Shown here: positions 11,135 to 24,807 of the stretch, in pieces
How the letters are laid out: each line of letters starts with the position of its first letter
Numbering within the stretch: the stretch's first letter is position 1
Origin: Ophiostoma sp. CBS 140.51
Lineage: Eukaryota; Ascomycota; Sordariomycetes; Ophiostomatales; Ophiostomataceae
Assembly (NCBI GenBank): GCA_029298735.1
Contig: JANSLP010000013.1
Location: 1 to 64,000 of the forward strand
Direction of reading: 5' to 3'
DNA length: 64,000 bases
Made by a program: the position numbers and the translations under genes
The notes under the pieces: model-generated
Told to the model about the DNA's origin: nothing
The model's database searches: none
Seen by the model: the letters and a program-made list of their open reading frames with translations, nothing else

Positions 11135-14100
11135 GCACCCGGAGCCTTTCTGATAGACTATTAGTGAAGCACGAAGAAAGATGGCCGTCCGAGAGAGATC
11201 CGAAGACAGGTCTGCTGGTGGCCTTCCTTTTCAAGTCCAAAAATGTAGCTGCCAAGTGGACGGGGCGCTGCCACCGGCACGCGTTGCTGATGTCGTCTGA
11301 GGTGAAAACGAGTGGAAACCCTGAGATGGGAAGAAAGACATAAGGACAAAAAAGAGCAGCAAAGACAAATGAGTGACTAGCAAGTTTTTTTTGCCTCGTG
11401 TTGCTTCCCCGTTCTTGAGGAAAGGCGTGACGATCGTCGAATATGGCACTGTAATGGTTAAGGCAGAACCAGAGAATTGCAAGACCTGTCGTGTTGATGA
11501 CCGGTGAGTGCGATGCTTTTGCTGAGCGTGCTGATGGCCTCTTGGTAAGGCTGTGAAGAAGGGGCGCAGGTCTTGATCCGTTTCCAGTTGACGCTGAGCC
11601 ACCTTGTGAAAATAAAATAAAAATGAAGGACACCACAGTCTGAATTGCGGTATGAGAGAACCGAAGAACGTAAGCCTCAAGGGTTGAGGATGTAAAATAG
11701 TTGGTGGACGATGCTGGTCCTCAAGCGATCCTATGCGCGTGATGATAAGGCGTGATGGTGTTGAGCAGAAAGAGTTGAAAGACAAGCTGGATGTTGTCGA
11801 CGGGGATGGCTGACAGCAGGAGAAGAGTCGAATGTCAGAATAGAAAATGGATAAAAGATGAAATGCATAGCTTGAGGAAAAAGCAAGAGAAAAAAACCAC
11901 AGGAGAAGAAGTAAGTACAGAATAAAATATGGGGAAGTGGTGAGGAGAAAAGGACGGGGGGGGGGTTCGTTTTGGTAAAGAGAGCTTGGGTAGGGGTATC
12001 GATAATAATAACTTGGAAAAGTCCGGTCTCCAAAAACAGGCAGGCACTCACAATAATAATCACAGGGCCTCTCTCTAAATCAGCGTGTCCCCCAAGAGTG
12101 AAGAACAATACCCCAAAACCCGATCAGTGGGCGTGGGCGTGGGTGTGGAAGATGGACGGAGAGGCAGGCCACACCATCTCATAAGAGCACGCGCGTGTAC
12201 TCCGTGCTCCTGCGTTACTTTCTTTGTCCGAGTCGTACTTTTCAAACGAACAGGCCTCCCGTGCTTGGCTGGCTGGTGTCTGGTGGTTCTTGAGTCGCGG
12301 TGTCGATGGGGGCGGGATGGTAAGGACGACCAACAACTAGCCACTCATCGTGCTGAAGTGAAGCCCTATGCAGTGAGTGGTTCTGGAGTGGTCAACGACT
12401 TGCAGCACTAGAGCGGGAGCTGCCATCTGAATGGGTCTGAATGCAGGATGAGAATGGGGAGATGATGACGGACGGTCAGGATAGGTCCGAACTGGATGGA
12501 GAGGAAGCTTTTGGTCAGCATTGCTCCTTGAAAAAACCAGCAAGAAACACCAGCAAGAAAAGTTTTCCACCTTCCTCCTGTTTTCCCCACGCGTCTGGTT
12601 GTCGGTAATAAAAGCAATAAGATAGATAAAATACTCCGTACCCCATCGAGCAAGGCTCGAAAGAAAAAGGAAAGAGAGGTAAAAGAAAAAGCAAATACGT
12701 CGTAATTTAGCAGGGGTGGGGGTTGCCAATGCTATGGATCTGCCTTGTCCCAGTTTGGTTCTTGGAAGGTCGGATACGGAGTACTTACCTACAAGTACTA
12801 AGTACGATGTAATACTCCTCAAGTCCTCTCTACCCCTGTTGTGTTCTCGTTGCACCTGGACGTCCTTTGTCTGCCGAGCATTTTCGTGTCGTGCTCGTAG
12901 AAAAACTCTGATGAAATAGAAAAACAGGTGGGAAGAGGATGGGAAGCGCAAGACTCGTAGGGTTCCAAGAGAGGAGAGGGTTTGTTGATTCGGAGATGTT
13001 GTCCACAGGAAGGGAGTGGTCGAGGCTTCCAATCGTCAGCTTCGGTCATTGTCAGCTCTGCCAGAGCTGGCCTGTGGCTATCGAGTCTGAACTATTATTT
13101 TTTACATATGTATTCCAGCCAGGATTTGACAATTATTGTCCTGTCTAGGTGACGGTGCTGTGGGCAGCGTCCTGGAAAGGTGTAGATGATTTTTGTGTGA
13201 AGAAAAGGCTAGGGCCGTGTTCCTGCCGGCAGCCTGTCTCTGTTTGCTTTTGGCTGCTTAAAATAAGCGAAACAAAGGTACTGTGCTCTGTGTAATGAGA
13301 GACAAAAAAACGCAAAGACAAGTGCAATCACTAAGCCAATTCGCCTTTTTATTTTTTACATTTTTTTTACCTTGCTCATGTGGTGGTTCAAGAGGCATTT
13401 GGTGCAGATCAAGGCATCGTGTAAGTGAAGAGAGTGAAGCGGAATTGGCGAAACAGGTGCTGGGACAAGGTTGTCGCATTGCTTCTCCAGGCGCTGTTCT
13501 GTCCGTCACGCCTTCTTTTTTCTGTCCAAATATAACAAGGTCGCGGCGTTGCGTCTTTTTGACCAATTCCTTCGGGTTGGTGCGGCTGGTTCAGCACAGA
13601 GTTCCTTCGCGTCATGTTCTTTTTCATGGACGGAGTAAACGCGCCCTGTTTCTTTGCTCGTGACTTGCTTGCTCTGTGATTGTGACATGGCCGATTTTTG
13701 GCCAAATTGGAAATAGGGGTCGAGCACCTAGCGCAATCCGGATGATGCTCTCTACCGTTGTTGGAGGGCGATATCCGCAGCGCTCTCCCTGATTCTCACA
13801 GTGTTCTTTGCCCAGCATTGGCAGATAAATAGAAGAACAAGGCAATTTTGGCCCGGCCGAGTGACGGATGAGTCCGTGGGTTATTCGCATTCTGCCCCGA
13901 CCACGTCTGAGGCAAGAGGGTATTCAAGTTCATGCACCGTGAATCTTGTGCCACAAGTTGTTTACTTCCGAACCTTTCCTCTGTTTGCAACCCGGGGGCC
14001 GCACAGGCAAGATACATTCTGAGCATACAAATCCACTGCCATGCTCTGCACCTGATATGTAATTACTGGGCGGGCCAGTCCGAGCATCCTGGCTAGTGTG

Positions 14101-16123
14101 GGAGTGTGATGTCTTCTTGTCGGCGTCCAAAGTTTGGAAGGGAGCATGACCCGGACAACTTATTATCAACAGCAGGAATAGCGTGGCTTCGTTGGCGCAC
14201 TGGTGTACCCTGCTTTGGCGTTGCGCATGCTAGCGTATGGGGCAATATGAAGTGCTCCGTAGGAAGGTGTTGGCTCTTCGTGCTATTGGAGGAACTGGTG
14301 AACATAGCTTGGCTAATAAGTGGGCTGGCGGTAGCAGCGGTAAGGCGGCGGTGACGATGCCTATCCTCAAGGCATCGTGTGTGCAGATAGTGCGAGATAT
14401 CTTGCCCTTTTCTCTGCATGTGCTCTGCTTGTGTTTTGCCCAAGCTGTTTTAGGAGAGGCGGCGGTGAACAGGGTAAAAGGGAAATGGCTCCTCATCTGA
14501 CGATTCTTCGATGTCGATCCAGCCTGCCCTGGCAGTGATGAGGGGAGAGAAAAAATAAATGTGAGTGTGCTTTTATTCTGCCGCTTTGATTTAGATGGTA
14601 CCAACAGAATCTTACTAGACGGTTGTAAGATATCTATAAGAGGCACAGAGAAAAAGACCAACATTGAATGGGTGACGGATTGTGAGATGTCCTGGGACCA
14701 GTGCGCGTATGAAGTGCCCTGATGTGATGCAAACTGCGCAACAGTTGCCCCTTGTTGTCCAGAAACAAGAACAAATCACCTTGTATTAATTGGTTTTGGG
14801 TGTGCACCTGCCACCTAACGGTCGTGGTCTAGCTTCTGTGCCAGGCTGGGCAGCAGGCGATGGTGGATACAAGCGGGACGCGGCAAATAGGGAACGCGCC
14901 TGGGGAGCGGGCCTATCCCTTCGCGGCGACGGTTCCGGGGATGGGACCGAGGCGCTAGGCCAGTGATGGGGGCGTGTGGGCAGCAAAGTCTGCAGGGTTC
15001 TTGCAAGAGCAAAACGACAGGCAGATGGCACTGTTATACTTCCTATTTTCGAGGCCTCTTCGTAGGAGCTCTTTCGTAGATTTCCACGCAATATACACGC
15101 ATATCGCCTGTGCACTCCGTTCTCAGAATGCTCATAAGGAGCCGGGCTCCATGCGTACAGCCATATGTACGAGAACTTGAACGGGCTAGTTTGCGCTGAC
15201 AGACTTGGGGGTTCATTTGTGTGGGTTGATTTGGATGAGAAAGTCCGGATAGTCTCATATGTTTTTTGGCAGGAGATTTTGCCATTTGCTACGGAGAAGT
15301 TAAGTTTCTTGTCCACAAAAGACGCCAACGTCGACTTGCATGGAGTGGGGATCCCAGCGAGCGGGCATCAGTTGCTGCAGACATAGCGGTTGAACTGACA
15401 AAACGCGGTGTCTGTTTTGTACTTGTACATATACTTGTACAGACAACGACAGCCAACATTTTGCTCGCTTGTTGCCGATTGGCTGCGTAGGTTTGGCAGC
15501 TCGAGACGTTGTCCAGCATGATGCGTTGCCGACCTGTACAGATACAACAAAGTGCTGGATCCGTGCAAGTGGATCCGGGCAAGTAAATATGGATTGATAC
15601 TCCGCAAACTTGTCATACTCGTGCTCGCAGCGTATCTGAGCCGTCTGTATGTGTACGACGTATCTTGTGTGGTATCGAGTAGCTGGTTTTCGTGTGCCCT
15701 CTTTAGCTTCTCGTTTCTTGATTAGCACTGCGTATTCTGTTCCCAAAATCAATTTCTCCGGCGGCCATTTCATTTTTCTTCGTCATTTTGGCTTACCTGA
15801 GTCGCACACAAACTGACGTGTCACAAGGCAGCACCGTCAGCTCCTCCGAGCACCGTAGTGTTGGTTCTCGTCTCTATTCTTCGATCAAGGGTCCGGAGTT
15901 TCAGGGCAGTGGACTGTGTGGCGTGTAAGGAGGAAGCTGAAGCATTTTGCCAAACTGGATACTTTATTCTGATAGAAGAAAGTGCCCTGACTTGTATGAC
16001 GGCCGTCACTTTCCATAGCCGGCCCTGTATCTAATGATGAGGTATTGTATTCCGTATGTACACCTAAACCCTGTATTGCATATAGAACAGGCCTAGAGGT
16101 AGATTGATCAGGCACACAAAAAT
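11135..16123. other. Gene-free region, first part
   Basis: Only short frames occur here, without domains, coherent composition or splice support. The part up to about 12 kb is pyrimidine-rich on the minus strand, fitting the leader and promoter of the bZIP gene. A run of ten Gs lies at about 11956-11965. TACTCCGTA (12632-12640) and TACGGAGTA (12775-12783) occur as an inverted pair, the second within a cluster of GTACTT/AGTACT palindromes. No tRNA or other RNA gene was recognised. Confidence 0.5.
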
Positions 16124-16168
16124 CGAGAAAACGAGAAAACGAGGAAATGAGGAAACGAGGAAACGAGG
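16124..16168 (+). repeat. 8-bp tandem repeat (CGAGAAAA/CGAGGAAA)
   Basis: About five and a half head-to-tail copies of an octamer, CGAGAAAA drifting to CGAGGAAA and TGAGGAAA. It is an interspersed microsatellite in non-coding sequence. Confidence 0.85.
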
Positions 16169-19100
16169 CTGGTAGATGCTGCCGTTGACGCAACGGAGGT
16201 CGTATTGGATGTGGACAGTCCGCCGCCGCCTGCATCAGAGCTTGCCAGCAATCCCTGTCTGGAGAAAGTGACAAGACAAAAAACAAACCTGTGAGAAGCT
16301 TGCGTAGTAGGAGTACTGGAGCATAGCATCTGTTCACCGTATGAGTGCTTTGTGTAAGCATTGAGGAGGCTGACAATTCAACAGTGGACAGATGCGAGAG
16401 CGGGCCGAAGTCGACAGTCGGCGAGTGGCGTTGTATCTGGAGTACAAATCGCGCCCAGTGCAGGGGAAATGCTGTGTGAAACCACCGGGAATAGAGGCCT
16501 TGATGGCGAAATAGAAAGGTGGCTGAGGCTCCTCACCGCAAAGGTGCAACGGCACGAGAATGTAATGAAAGACTGCATCTGATCCGGAGCACAGGCAGTA
16601 TCATTCTGCAAGCGGCGGGAAAATGGGGAAAGAGTGACGACAAGGTCCAAGGTGGGGGAAAAGGAGGTGGAGGAGTTCATCACACCAGCCCTCTGTTTTC
16701 AGGGGCAAACTACGAATAGGAAGGGACTCCTGAGGTGCAAGAGGTGACCCCGGCCTTTCCTTCCTCAAAATGAAGTTTTTTTTCTTTGTAGAAAAACAGA
16801 AAAAGAAAGACCAAGCGTCGTGAGTGCATTCCCAACAAGCAGGCGCGTGGGCACGTAAGGGGTACACAGTAAAGCAATATTGCTGGGGAAAACCGAAAGT
16901 GTGGCCCTGAATTTGGAAAGAACAAATAGCGTGAACTTGATGAGGCATGAGCGAAGAGCCACACGCAAAGTCTTGTGTATACTTTCATCCCCCATTCCAT
17001 CTTCTCATTGAGCACGGAAAAGAAAAGGAAAATGCTATGCCTTTTCCAACTCCTGGTCACATCATGCACACTATTGCGGCAATGGCCCACCCTTTTCATT
17101 CGCGGAAGCCGGGTCGGCGGGAAGCAGTTGTAAATACGCAATGGTGTGCAGAAGCTTCCACAGCGCATGTCAGATACGCCGTTCCTGCCCATCATATTGG
17201 TTACCGCTCTTTCCTCTGCATGGACATGAGAAGGGACGGGGGGCAGGGACTAAACCAACGTCACCGCCTCCAAAGATGGATTTGTCGAGGCGACCGTATT
17301 CTGCTGGACGTTCTTGGACTACCTCTTGCTAAAAGCGCACATTTGCACTTTCCCTTCTTAGCTTTGCGCACCTTCGTAGCTTCTCTTCTCGACACATCAC
17401 GAACGCACTTGCTGCGTTTTTCATGCATATGCAGTCGACACTCTTAAAACGGCAAGAGCTACGCAGTATTGGGCGCCAATGCCCCTTTCCCCGTCGCGCG
17501 CCGGTTCCTGCCTGACCAACACAGTTTTGGTGGGGACCTTCCTTGCCCGCGCTGTATTGTAAACAACAGACAACAACAATCATGTCATTGCTAGGTTGAC
17601 GACGAACTTGAAAAAATTGGCACGTCAGGAGACGATCACAAGCGTACGGACACGAACCAAGACGTCGACCGACAAGACCGACAACCATCGCAATCACAAC
17701 GCGCTAGACAAACCGCGTTTTGCCCAGTCAAGCGATTCAAGCCAGTCTCCAGACTCCCAGAAAAGCGCACAAGCTACGAAGTACGAGTACGAAAGAGGCA
17801 TTCGCATTGCAACATCCGTCCAATCCTAGCCCGCCTTGGTGGACTGGTCCAGGGCTGCGGATCGGCAGCCGATCAAAAATAGGAGAGAAAAAAGGCGACG
17901 AATCTCAGTGGCATGTCTTTTTTGCAGCAAAACGGGAAATCACTGCATCCCCGACGTCAGATACGCACGATATGCATACAATGTCCATGCATCCAAACAA
18001 GTCCTATTGTCCTGTTTACTGACCACGCGAAAGAATAGACCGCATCCGGAATCTAAGAAGCAACACTTGCAGCTGACAGAAGCAAGGACCGAGTTCACCG
18101 CTCCAACCAGAGGGCGGGTTCGCCGAGTCTTGCTCCTGCACGGTTTTCTTCTCCTCCTTCTCTCTTTGACAACCAAAACCACTCAATGACGCACGAGCGA
18201 GCGGAGTTTGCCTCGGAGACAGCAAAAACGATAAAGAAGATTGAAAAATGGGGTGCAGACAAAATCACGATGCGCCTTAAGAATCGCGCATTGAGGCCCA
18301 ACACAACGTCTTGTGCTTCTGACGAAGTTGAGGAAGTACTTGCTATTGCTCGCGCTTGTGTGTGCGGCCTCTCCGCTCACATACATCCCTGTCGCTGCTT
18401 CAACGTGCAGTGCTCACCGTTCTTTGGGCTGAGGTGCAGCCCTCGATACCGACTCGTACCCAAACCGACCGTGCATGCTGTAGAGTCTGCCGATACAAAA
18501 ACGAGCGCGCCGCGAGGTGGGAAATCGTGCAATCCATACTCCGCTCTTCGCTCGCTACGTTGTACATGCATGCAGCTGTACCCCCAAAATCCCACCCCAG
18601 GCCCCGGTAAACCTGGTCGTCATTCTGCATATGGTGGAGCGGTTCAAGTACCTTCTTTTTCAGCGTACATGGCAGCACGGTCCAGGTATCTCATATCTCA
18701 CCATCTTGACAGCTAAAGGCCACCACGGCCTGTCCATGTGTGTGCATATGCAGATGACCCTCCAATACCGCTCCCAAAGAAAGAAAAGCAAAGGAAGAGC
18801 GTGCATTTCAACGACCGCCTGCTCCAAACCACCTGCGGCCGAATCTGTGGCCGCATTTCTTCTGGCCACCTCTGGCCCCCCTCTTCGCCATTCCCATGCC
18901 GTCGGATGCGTGGCGTTGGCGTCTATGTCTGCAGGTCTTAAAATGCTTTAGCGCGACTTTTGTTTCAGTGATCCTGCAGACTTTTGCCAATTTTTGTATG
19001 GTGGGCTTGGGCTCTTCACACCCATTCACCGCCATGTGTGTGTGGATGGAGGGCTCCCGTAAGGCATCAACACCGATGCAAGAAAAGGACTACGGTGAGG

Positions 19101-22100
19101 GATCTCAATGTGAGCAAATAGTCGGACAAAGGGTTCCGCAACGAACTGTGCGAGGTTACTACAGCGCGGCTTCACGTTCCGGTCAAAAAGCCTCCTTCGA
19201 CAAGGATGGCATCAAATATCGAGAACGATGACGGAGCCTGTGGGTGCCAACACGAACCATCCACATCTGTGTGTGGCTTCTCCCATTTGAGACCGCGTGC
19301 CGCCCCAGTCGGATCGAGGCGGCAGAGATGCACCACAAATCTTCCATCTCACGCCGATTCCATGAACTTGTGAGTCTTGGTCCATCCAAACATCCACTCG
19401 TTGAGGGGACCGGAGAGCGCAGGGCGGGCGCAAGAGTGGGAACGGGATGCCAACTCTGCTGCGGTGGCAGTGATAAAATTGCCTGCAATTTCACTCATCG
19501 CCCAAAGACGGCCTACTGACTCCACTGTCTGCTTCGTGTGCCACGGCCATGTGCTATCTGCGTGGTGGTGGTGGCAAAACGGTAGCGATGATGCTGCAGA
19601 GAAGCACTTTGTGTGCTGTCTCTATGGATTGTTTCTTGGCCAGTTGTCTGGGCGAATGAAACAATAACCGGGTGCAACATTGGGGTGGCAGACAGCCAAA
19701 GACACGATACAACAACGGAGTTGTAAGGTATATCTCGCGGCATCACATCTGGCAACAAAGAGATTGGGGCACGAAGTCAGGAAACAAGGAAAGTGCTCTC
19801 CATTCGAAGATGAACGCCACGGTAAAATGCTACGTGTGGCACGGAATTTCATACTTGGTCTAGCAAAGTCGTTTTTTTTTTTCGATCGCTACCCACCAAC
19901 ATTCAATCTCGTTTGTGTACTCGCTGCAACTTACACACCAGGGAACGAACGGAAAAAAAAAAAAAGAAAAAAAACTCCCGCATCGTGCCATCGAAATATA
20001 TCCCATACTTCAGGCTGCCTTTGATTTGTCGTCATCCGCAACATCGTTGTTTTACAGACAACTTTGGACTTGGCTGGCCAGGCCTTATGCATGGAATGCA
20101 GCAAAGACACACCGTTGCAACCACAGCCAGGCGCCTAACGCAAGCACTTTAAACTCTCCAGCCAGCAAGCAAACTGCACCAACTTGAAATAAACAAGAGA
20201 GCTTGAGAGCAGCGCTAGCTGTCTCGGCCAGGCCCTCGCGCAGCTTCGGGCCTTTCCTGGCTTCCCGCTGTGCACTACGCCGCACACTAACGTATCCCAT
20301 ATAGGGCTTGGACCAGGCCAGGGCGAGACATGGGACTTGTTCGCTCATTGGCTCCTTGTTTGATGTCAAATTGCGACGTATTTGTACCTGCACAAATACA
20401 AACGAGGCCCAGGCGATCACAGCCCAGGCACTGAGACATTTGTGGCATCATCAATTGCTCTGCGAGGTACGGAGGATTACAACGAATTGTTACCCCGTTC
20501 ATTGTCAGCCCTTTGACAAGGGCGCGTGATGTTATTTTTCCCACTCATTTTGAGTAGGACTAGGAAGCGCAACGGGGCTCGAGAGCACGCCATATCAAGG
20601 ACTGCCATATTGGTGCAAATACACCGAGTATTATTGTCCGGTGGGCAGCACAAGAGATACAACACGGCCATATCAAGGCAGTTGGCCGGGTCAGAATACT
20701 CGCAAACTGCCTATGGGCGACCTCATTTCATTATCACTGCCACATTTCACACTTCTCATACCTTTTGTGGCGTATCACAACTGGGCCACAGCACGGGTGT
20801 GCCCCATTTTCCGCGCGGCATCTTGTTGTCCTCCGAGCAACGCCCTCATTTACGACGCAAGATGCATCCTCATTGTATCCTATTTTATCTTTTAAAGACG
20901 GCGTACGACTGCCTGCCGGTGGGCCCCGCGAAGTACATATGTGTATATTTGCTTTCCGGCAAAGCACATGCAGCCATGGTTCTGTGAAAGGACGGCTAGT
21001 CGGCTGACCGACCTGTGATATACGGTCTTGAAAGAGTCGAGCGAGTCAACAGGGGAGCAGCGCTACCGTGCTCCATACGGAGTATCATGTCATGTCACTG
21101 CCGTTATGTGCATGTATCTATGGGAGGTTGCAAATGAAGTGTACAGGTACAAAGCCAAACACAATCACAGAATGCATCCGTGCTGCAAGACCGTGCAGGT
21201 TCCCGTCGTCGTATTCGATTCTGCACTCGAAAATAAAAGACGAAGCAGGCGATTGGCGGCAGGCAACAAATCAACACAGCCGACAACCGGCGGTCACACG
21301 GTCATCACCCTTTCCACAACTACAGACTATGGATGTCAATCACTACCGAGTGCTTGTACACAAGAAGCTATTCGATGTGCTGATCATAGTCCACCGTGTC
21401 CCTTTCGCCAGAATTCGTTGTCAACACTTGAGCCTACGTGACTGGTGAAAATGCTCTGCAAGTTCCAACCACAACATGAATTTGTATCTTAAATGTACCT
21501 CGTACACAACACAAAAAGCACACATGGAGTAGCTTCACAGAGACTCACAATATCCGGGCCTTCTTTAGTGGAGAGCTAGGGATGGAGAATAACTACCACT
21601 CTGCCTTCTTCTTTTAAGAAAACAAGAAGAAGAAATAAGGCACCCGCTTGACCGAGCCGATCCGGAGTACAACGGAAGCAAACAAGCAAAATGGTCGCTA
21701 TCCACAGTCTCTCAATGGCCCCCCGAGCACGGAAAAGGCAAAAGAGAAGCACTATTGTTAGTGGCTCAGCCCCAAATATTCGCTGGCCGCGTGGGCGATC
21801 ATGTCCCATTTGTCGTTTAGCCTTCTGATGACCCCCATTTGCTTTCTGACGATGGACCCCAAGCTAGACAAGAAGAGGCAAACAGGAGGAGCCAAAAAGT
21901 TGTGCATAGGAAAATGCCAGCACAAAAAGGGAGGCCGCAGAAAGCGAAAAACGAGGCCAACAACTCCTTCGTCCACACTCCGTGCAAGTCCGCAATGGTA
22001 TTTGCAAGGAGAAATATGTAATTGCGATCGGAAATACCGGTGTTTCCACCTTTCCCTTCTTTCTCATTTTTACCTTTTCCCTCTTTCCCCCTCTCGCTAT

Positions 22101-23533
22101 AGCCCCCATTTGCCCGTTCTGGATACGGAAAAGGAGAAAATGGGAAATTGGTGGCAAACGGGAGAAAGAGGCACGAGAGCCGTAGGAAGAAGGTACTTGT
22201 CTTCTTGTTGACATTACTCAGTAAGTGATGAGAATAGGTCCCATACGAAGTCCTAGATCGTGAACAAGTTCTTAGTACGAAAATATCCAGATTTGACAGC
22301 ATCTGTGGAAAGCGAGAATAGACGAAGAGCACCCAATCTCTGCATCTTACGTTACTACTAAAGCCTCTTCCGCCCGAGGGCTTGCATCCTGCATACTGCA
22401 GACCTCCTCTGAAGACTGGAGTTACAAGAGAAAAGGGACGAGAGTGAGGTCGTGGGAGAGAAAGAATCATGAGGAAAAATAAGCTTGCAGGCATGTGCCT
22501 GTCTCGTAGGAAGTAGCACCCCGTCATCAGAAAGCGAGGCGCGAAGGAGTGCAAACATCAACAAAAACGAGGCAAGAGAGGCAAACGATGAAGACAAAGA
22601 GGGTGGGCGGTAAGGGTCTGAAATGACTGGGGGCGTATGTTCTCCTGGTACCTCTTCTGCATTTTTGAAGATTTCAAGGCCCCCGGTCTCGTCCCAAGGG
22701 AGGGCCAGACGACAGGCGACAGGCGACAGGGGTAGGAGGGTCTTGAACGGTTGGGTGGGATGGGGAGGGGACCACAAATTGTTACCGTTGTCTTCGGTAC
22801 GCGATGTTAAGATGAGAATACTCCGTCATACTGGCAGGGTGGGAGCTCACGGTTGGAGCAGAAGGGGAAACGAGAATGAAAAAGAAAAGGGTCCATGCAT
22901 TGTCTCCACAGGAAGAAGAAAGAAGGAAAAGAAGAGAAACATCAAAGGTCAGAGACAAAAATAAGAAAAGAAAGCCGTGCACAACACGGCTGGCAAAAGA
23001 AAGGAGGCTGGCTGGCTCAGTACGACGTTATTCTCAAGATGTCCTTTTGAAGAACAAACATACGACGACGAAATATGTACAAAGAGCGCGGTCGTGGTGG
23101 TGCACGGCGCGTCGACGCGCCCTCCATCTGCCACCCCTGTTCCTGACAGGGGTGGTGGGTGGGCGTTCAATGGGAAAATAAATTAAATTTTAAATTCTTT
23201 AAAATCGAAAAAAGAACGTCCCCATCAAGATGTACCCAATTAAGAAATAAATGGGGCGTGACGACAAAAGAAGGGGGGGCGTCTTGATGGGGAACGGGCT
23301 CCGGCAAAGGTTCCGAGAAGGAAGAGACAACAAGTAACAGGGCAACAAAGACAAGAACAGGAAGAATCGCGAGATGGGAAAGAAAGAGAAAAGAAAAGAA
23401 AGCGACATTTCAAAGAAGAAAAGAAAACGTTGACACTACGAAACAGACAGGATGGTGGATGATATGCAAGATCAAAGATACTCAGTATGTGCACGGAGTA
23501 GTACTTGTAGCAAAAGTATCGGAGTACTCCGCG
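16169..23533. other. Gene-free region, middle part
   Basis: About 7.4 kb with no supportable coding region. Open frames are short and overlap on all six frames. Visible features are a near-direct repeat of CCATATCAAGG at about 20590 and 20668, several GGCCAGGC-type words between 20070 and 20430, TACGGAGTA at 21076-21084, and three GACAGGC units at 22711-22731. I see no transposase, reverse transcriptase or integrase frame. Confidence 0.5.
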
Positions 23534-23580
23534 GTCAAAAGTCAAAAGCCAAAAGCCAAAGCCAAAAGCCAAAAGCCAAA
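23534..23580 (+). repeat. 7-bp tandem repeat (GCCAAAA)
   Basis: Seven copies of a (G)(T/C)CAAAA(A) heptamer, with two units one base short. It directly follows a TCGGAGTACTCCG palindrome. Confidence 0.85.
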
Positions 23581-24771
23581 GAGAGACAAACCGCCATCGG
23601 GTGCCCTGTGCTGTGCATGCAGCTCGGGAAGGAAGGTACCGGCAGAATCATTGTCCTCCGGCTGCCTACCTATCAATCAGTAACAAGAAGGAGAGGAAAT
23701 ACCGTCGAACCAAGTTAACTGGCCAGGCTTAGCCAAGGAAAATGCCAGGAAAATGCCAGGTCCAGGCGAAAAGCCCGAATACGCTTGAGCCGCCACCATC
23801 ACAAATAAGACACAAAAATATCTCTAAAATTGACAAGACAAAACGTCAGAACTATTTAAAATCTGACAAAAAGTAAACTGTCACGTTCGTTGCCCCGGGT
23901 TCACATCCGACGTATCTACCTAGCAATGAATATATGCACAGATCTGGGCATATCCTGGTGCATTGCAGCGTGCGCTCAAGGCGTATTTATTACGCGGTGA
24001 TTATCAGCAATAAAACGAAAGCCATCCGGGGCTGTGCGGAAGGACCGAGATATTACGGCGATATCATATCCCTCGATAAACAAATAATCTGGCTGGGCTA
24101 GTCAGTGTCTGTAAGAGTCAACACGACCACAACTTGGACAATACTTCCAGTCAGCCTGTCTAGCACGGGATATGTTCGTCGGTGATACAAGATGCGAAAT
24201 ACGAAGGAAGATGAGAACACGGTTGAAAATTCAGTCGACAAGACACCTTCCGACATCACTGTTGGGATCAGACATGTACATCGGTGTACCTGTTCAGAAT
24301 GTACCTCAAAAGTACTGCCTCAGCGAGTATATTTTCTTATTCCTTTTATTTCTCGAATAGCACTGCCCGTGAGATAATAGAAAAAGTGCAAGTACATGTC
24401 CAAGAAGATACGAGGATAGGCACACCGAAGCTTCCACTCACGCAAGTACGTTCATCACCTGAAGAGAGACGTAATGATATGGCGTATTCCCAACCAGATT
24501 ACTGGCCCATTCTCGAACAAAGGCGTAAAAAGGGAACAATGAGCCACAGTATCACGTACGGAGATCGAGCCCTCTTATTTCGTCATCCGGACTATTTGAT
24601 CGCAGGGCTCTCGCCTGCTCTTTCGTTATCCTGCCAGTCATGCCAATGGTGCTTTTTTCTGGTTACCTGGTCTTTGGGTCCGGGACTTGAAAAGTCGGTG
24701 GGTTCTTTCATGCAAGATGCCCTTTTTGGCAGTCAAAAACTTCGAGCTGAGAAAGAAAAGATGTTGAGAAC
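23581..24771. other. Gene-free region between two simple repeats
   Basis: No coding region is supported. A tandem pair of GGAAAATGCCA units lies at about 23737-23760. A ~218-codon frame starting at an ATG at 24299 runs into the AAAAAG repeat below and looks like chance. Confidence 0.45.
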
Positions 24772-24807
24772 CAAAGAAAAAGAAAAGGAAAAAGAAAAAG
24801 AAAAAGA
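24772..24807 (+). repeat. AAAAAG microsatellite
   Basis: About six copies of A(4-5)G units. In one frame it reads KEKEKEKEK, which inflates a chance open frame. Confidence 0.85.

Noticed and set aside
12782..12790. ACTTACCT resembling the U1 snRNA 5' end
   Set aside because: The sequence after it does not follow U1, and the word sits within a GTAC-rich palindromic cluster.
23897..23909. GGGTTCACATCC resembling a tRNA B-box
   Set aside because: The invariant A58 position is C, and no matching A-box or acceptor stem is seen upstream.
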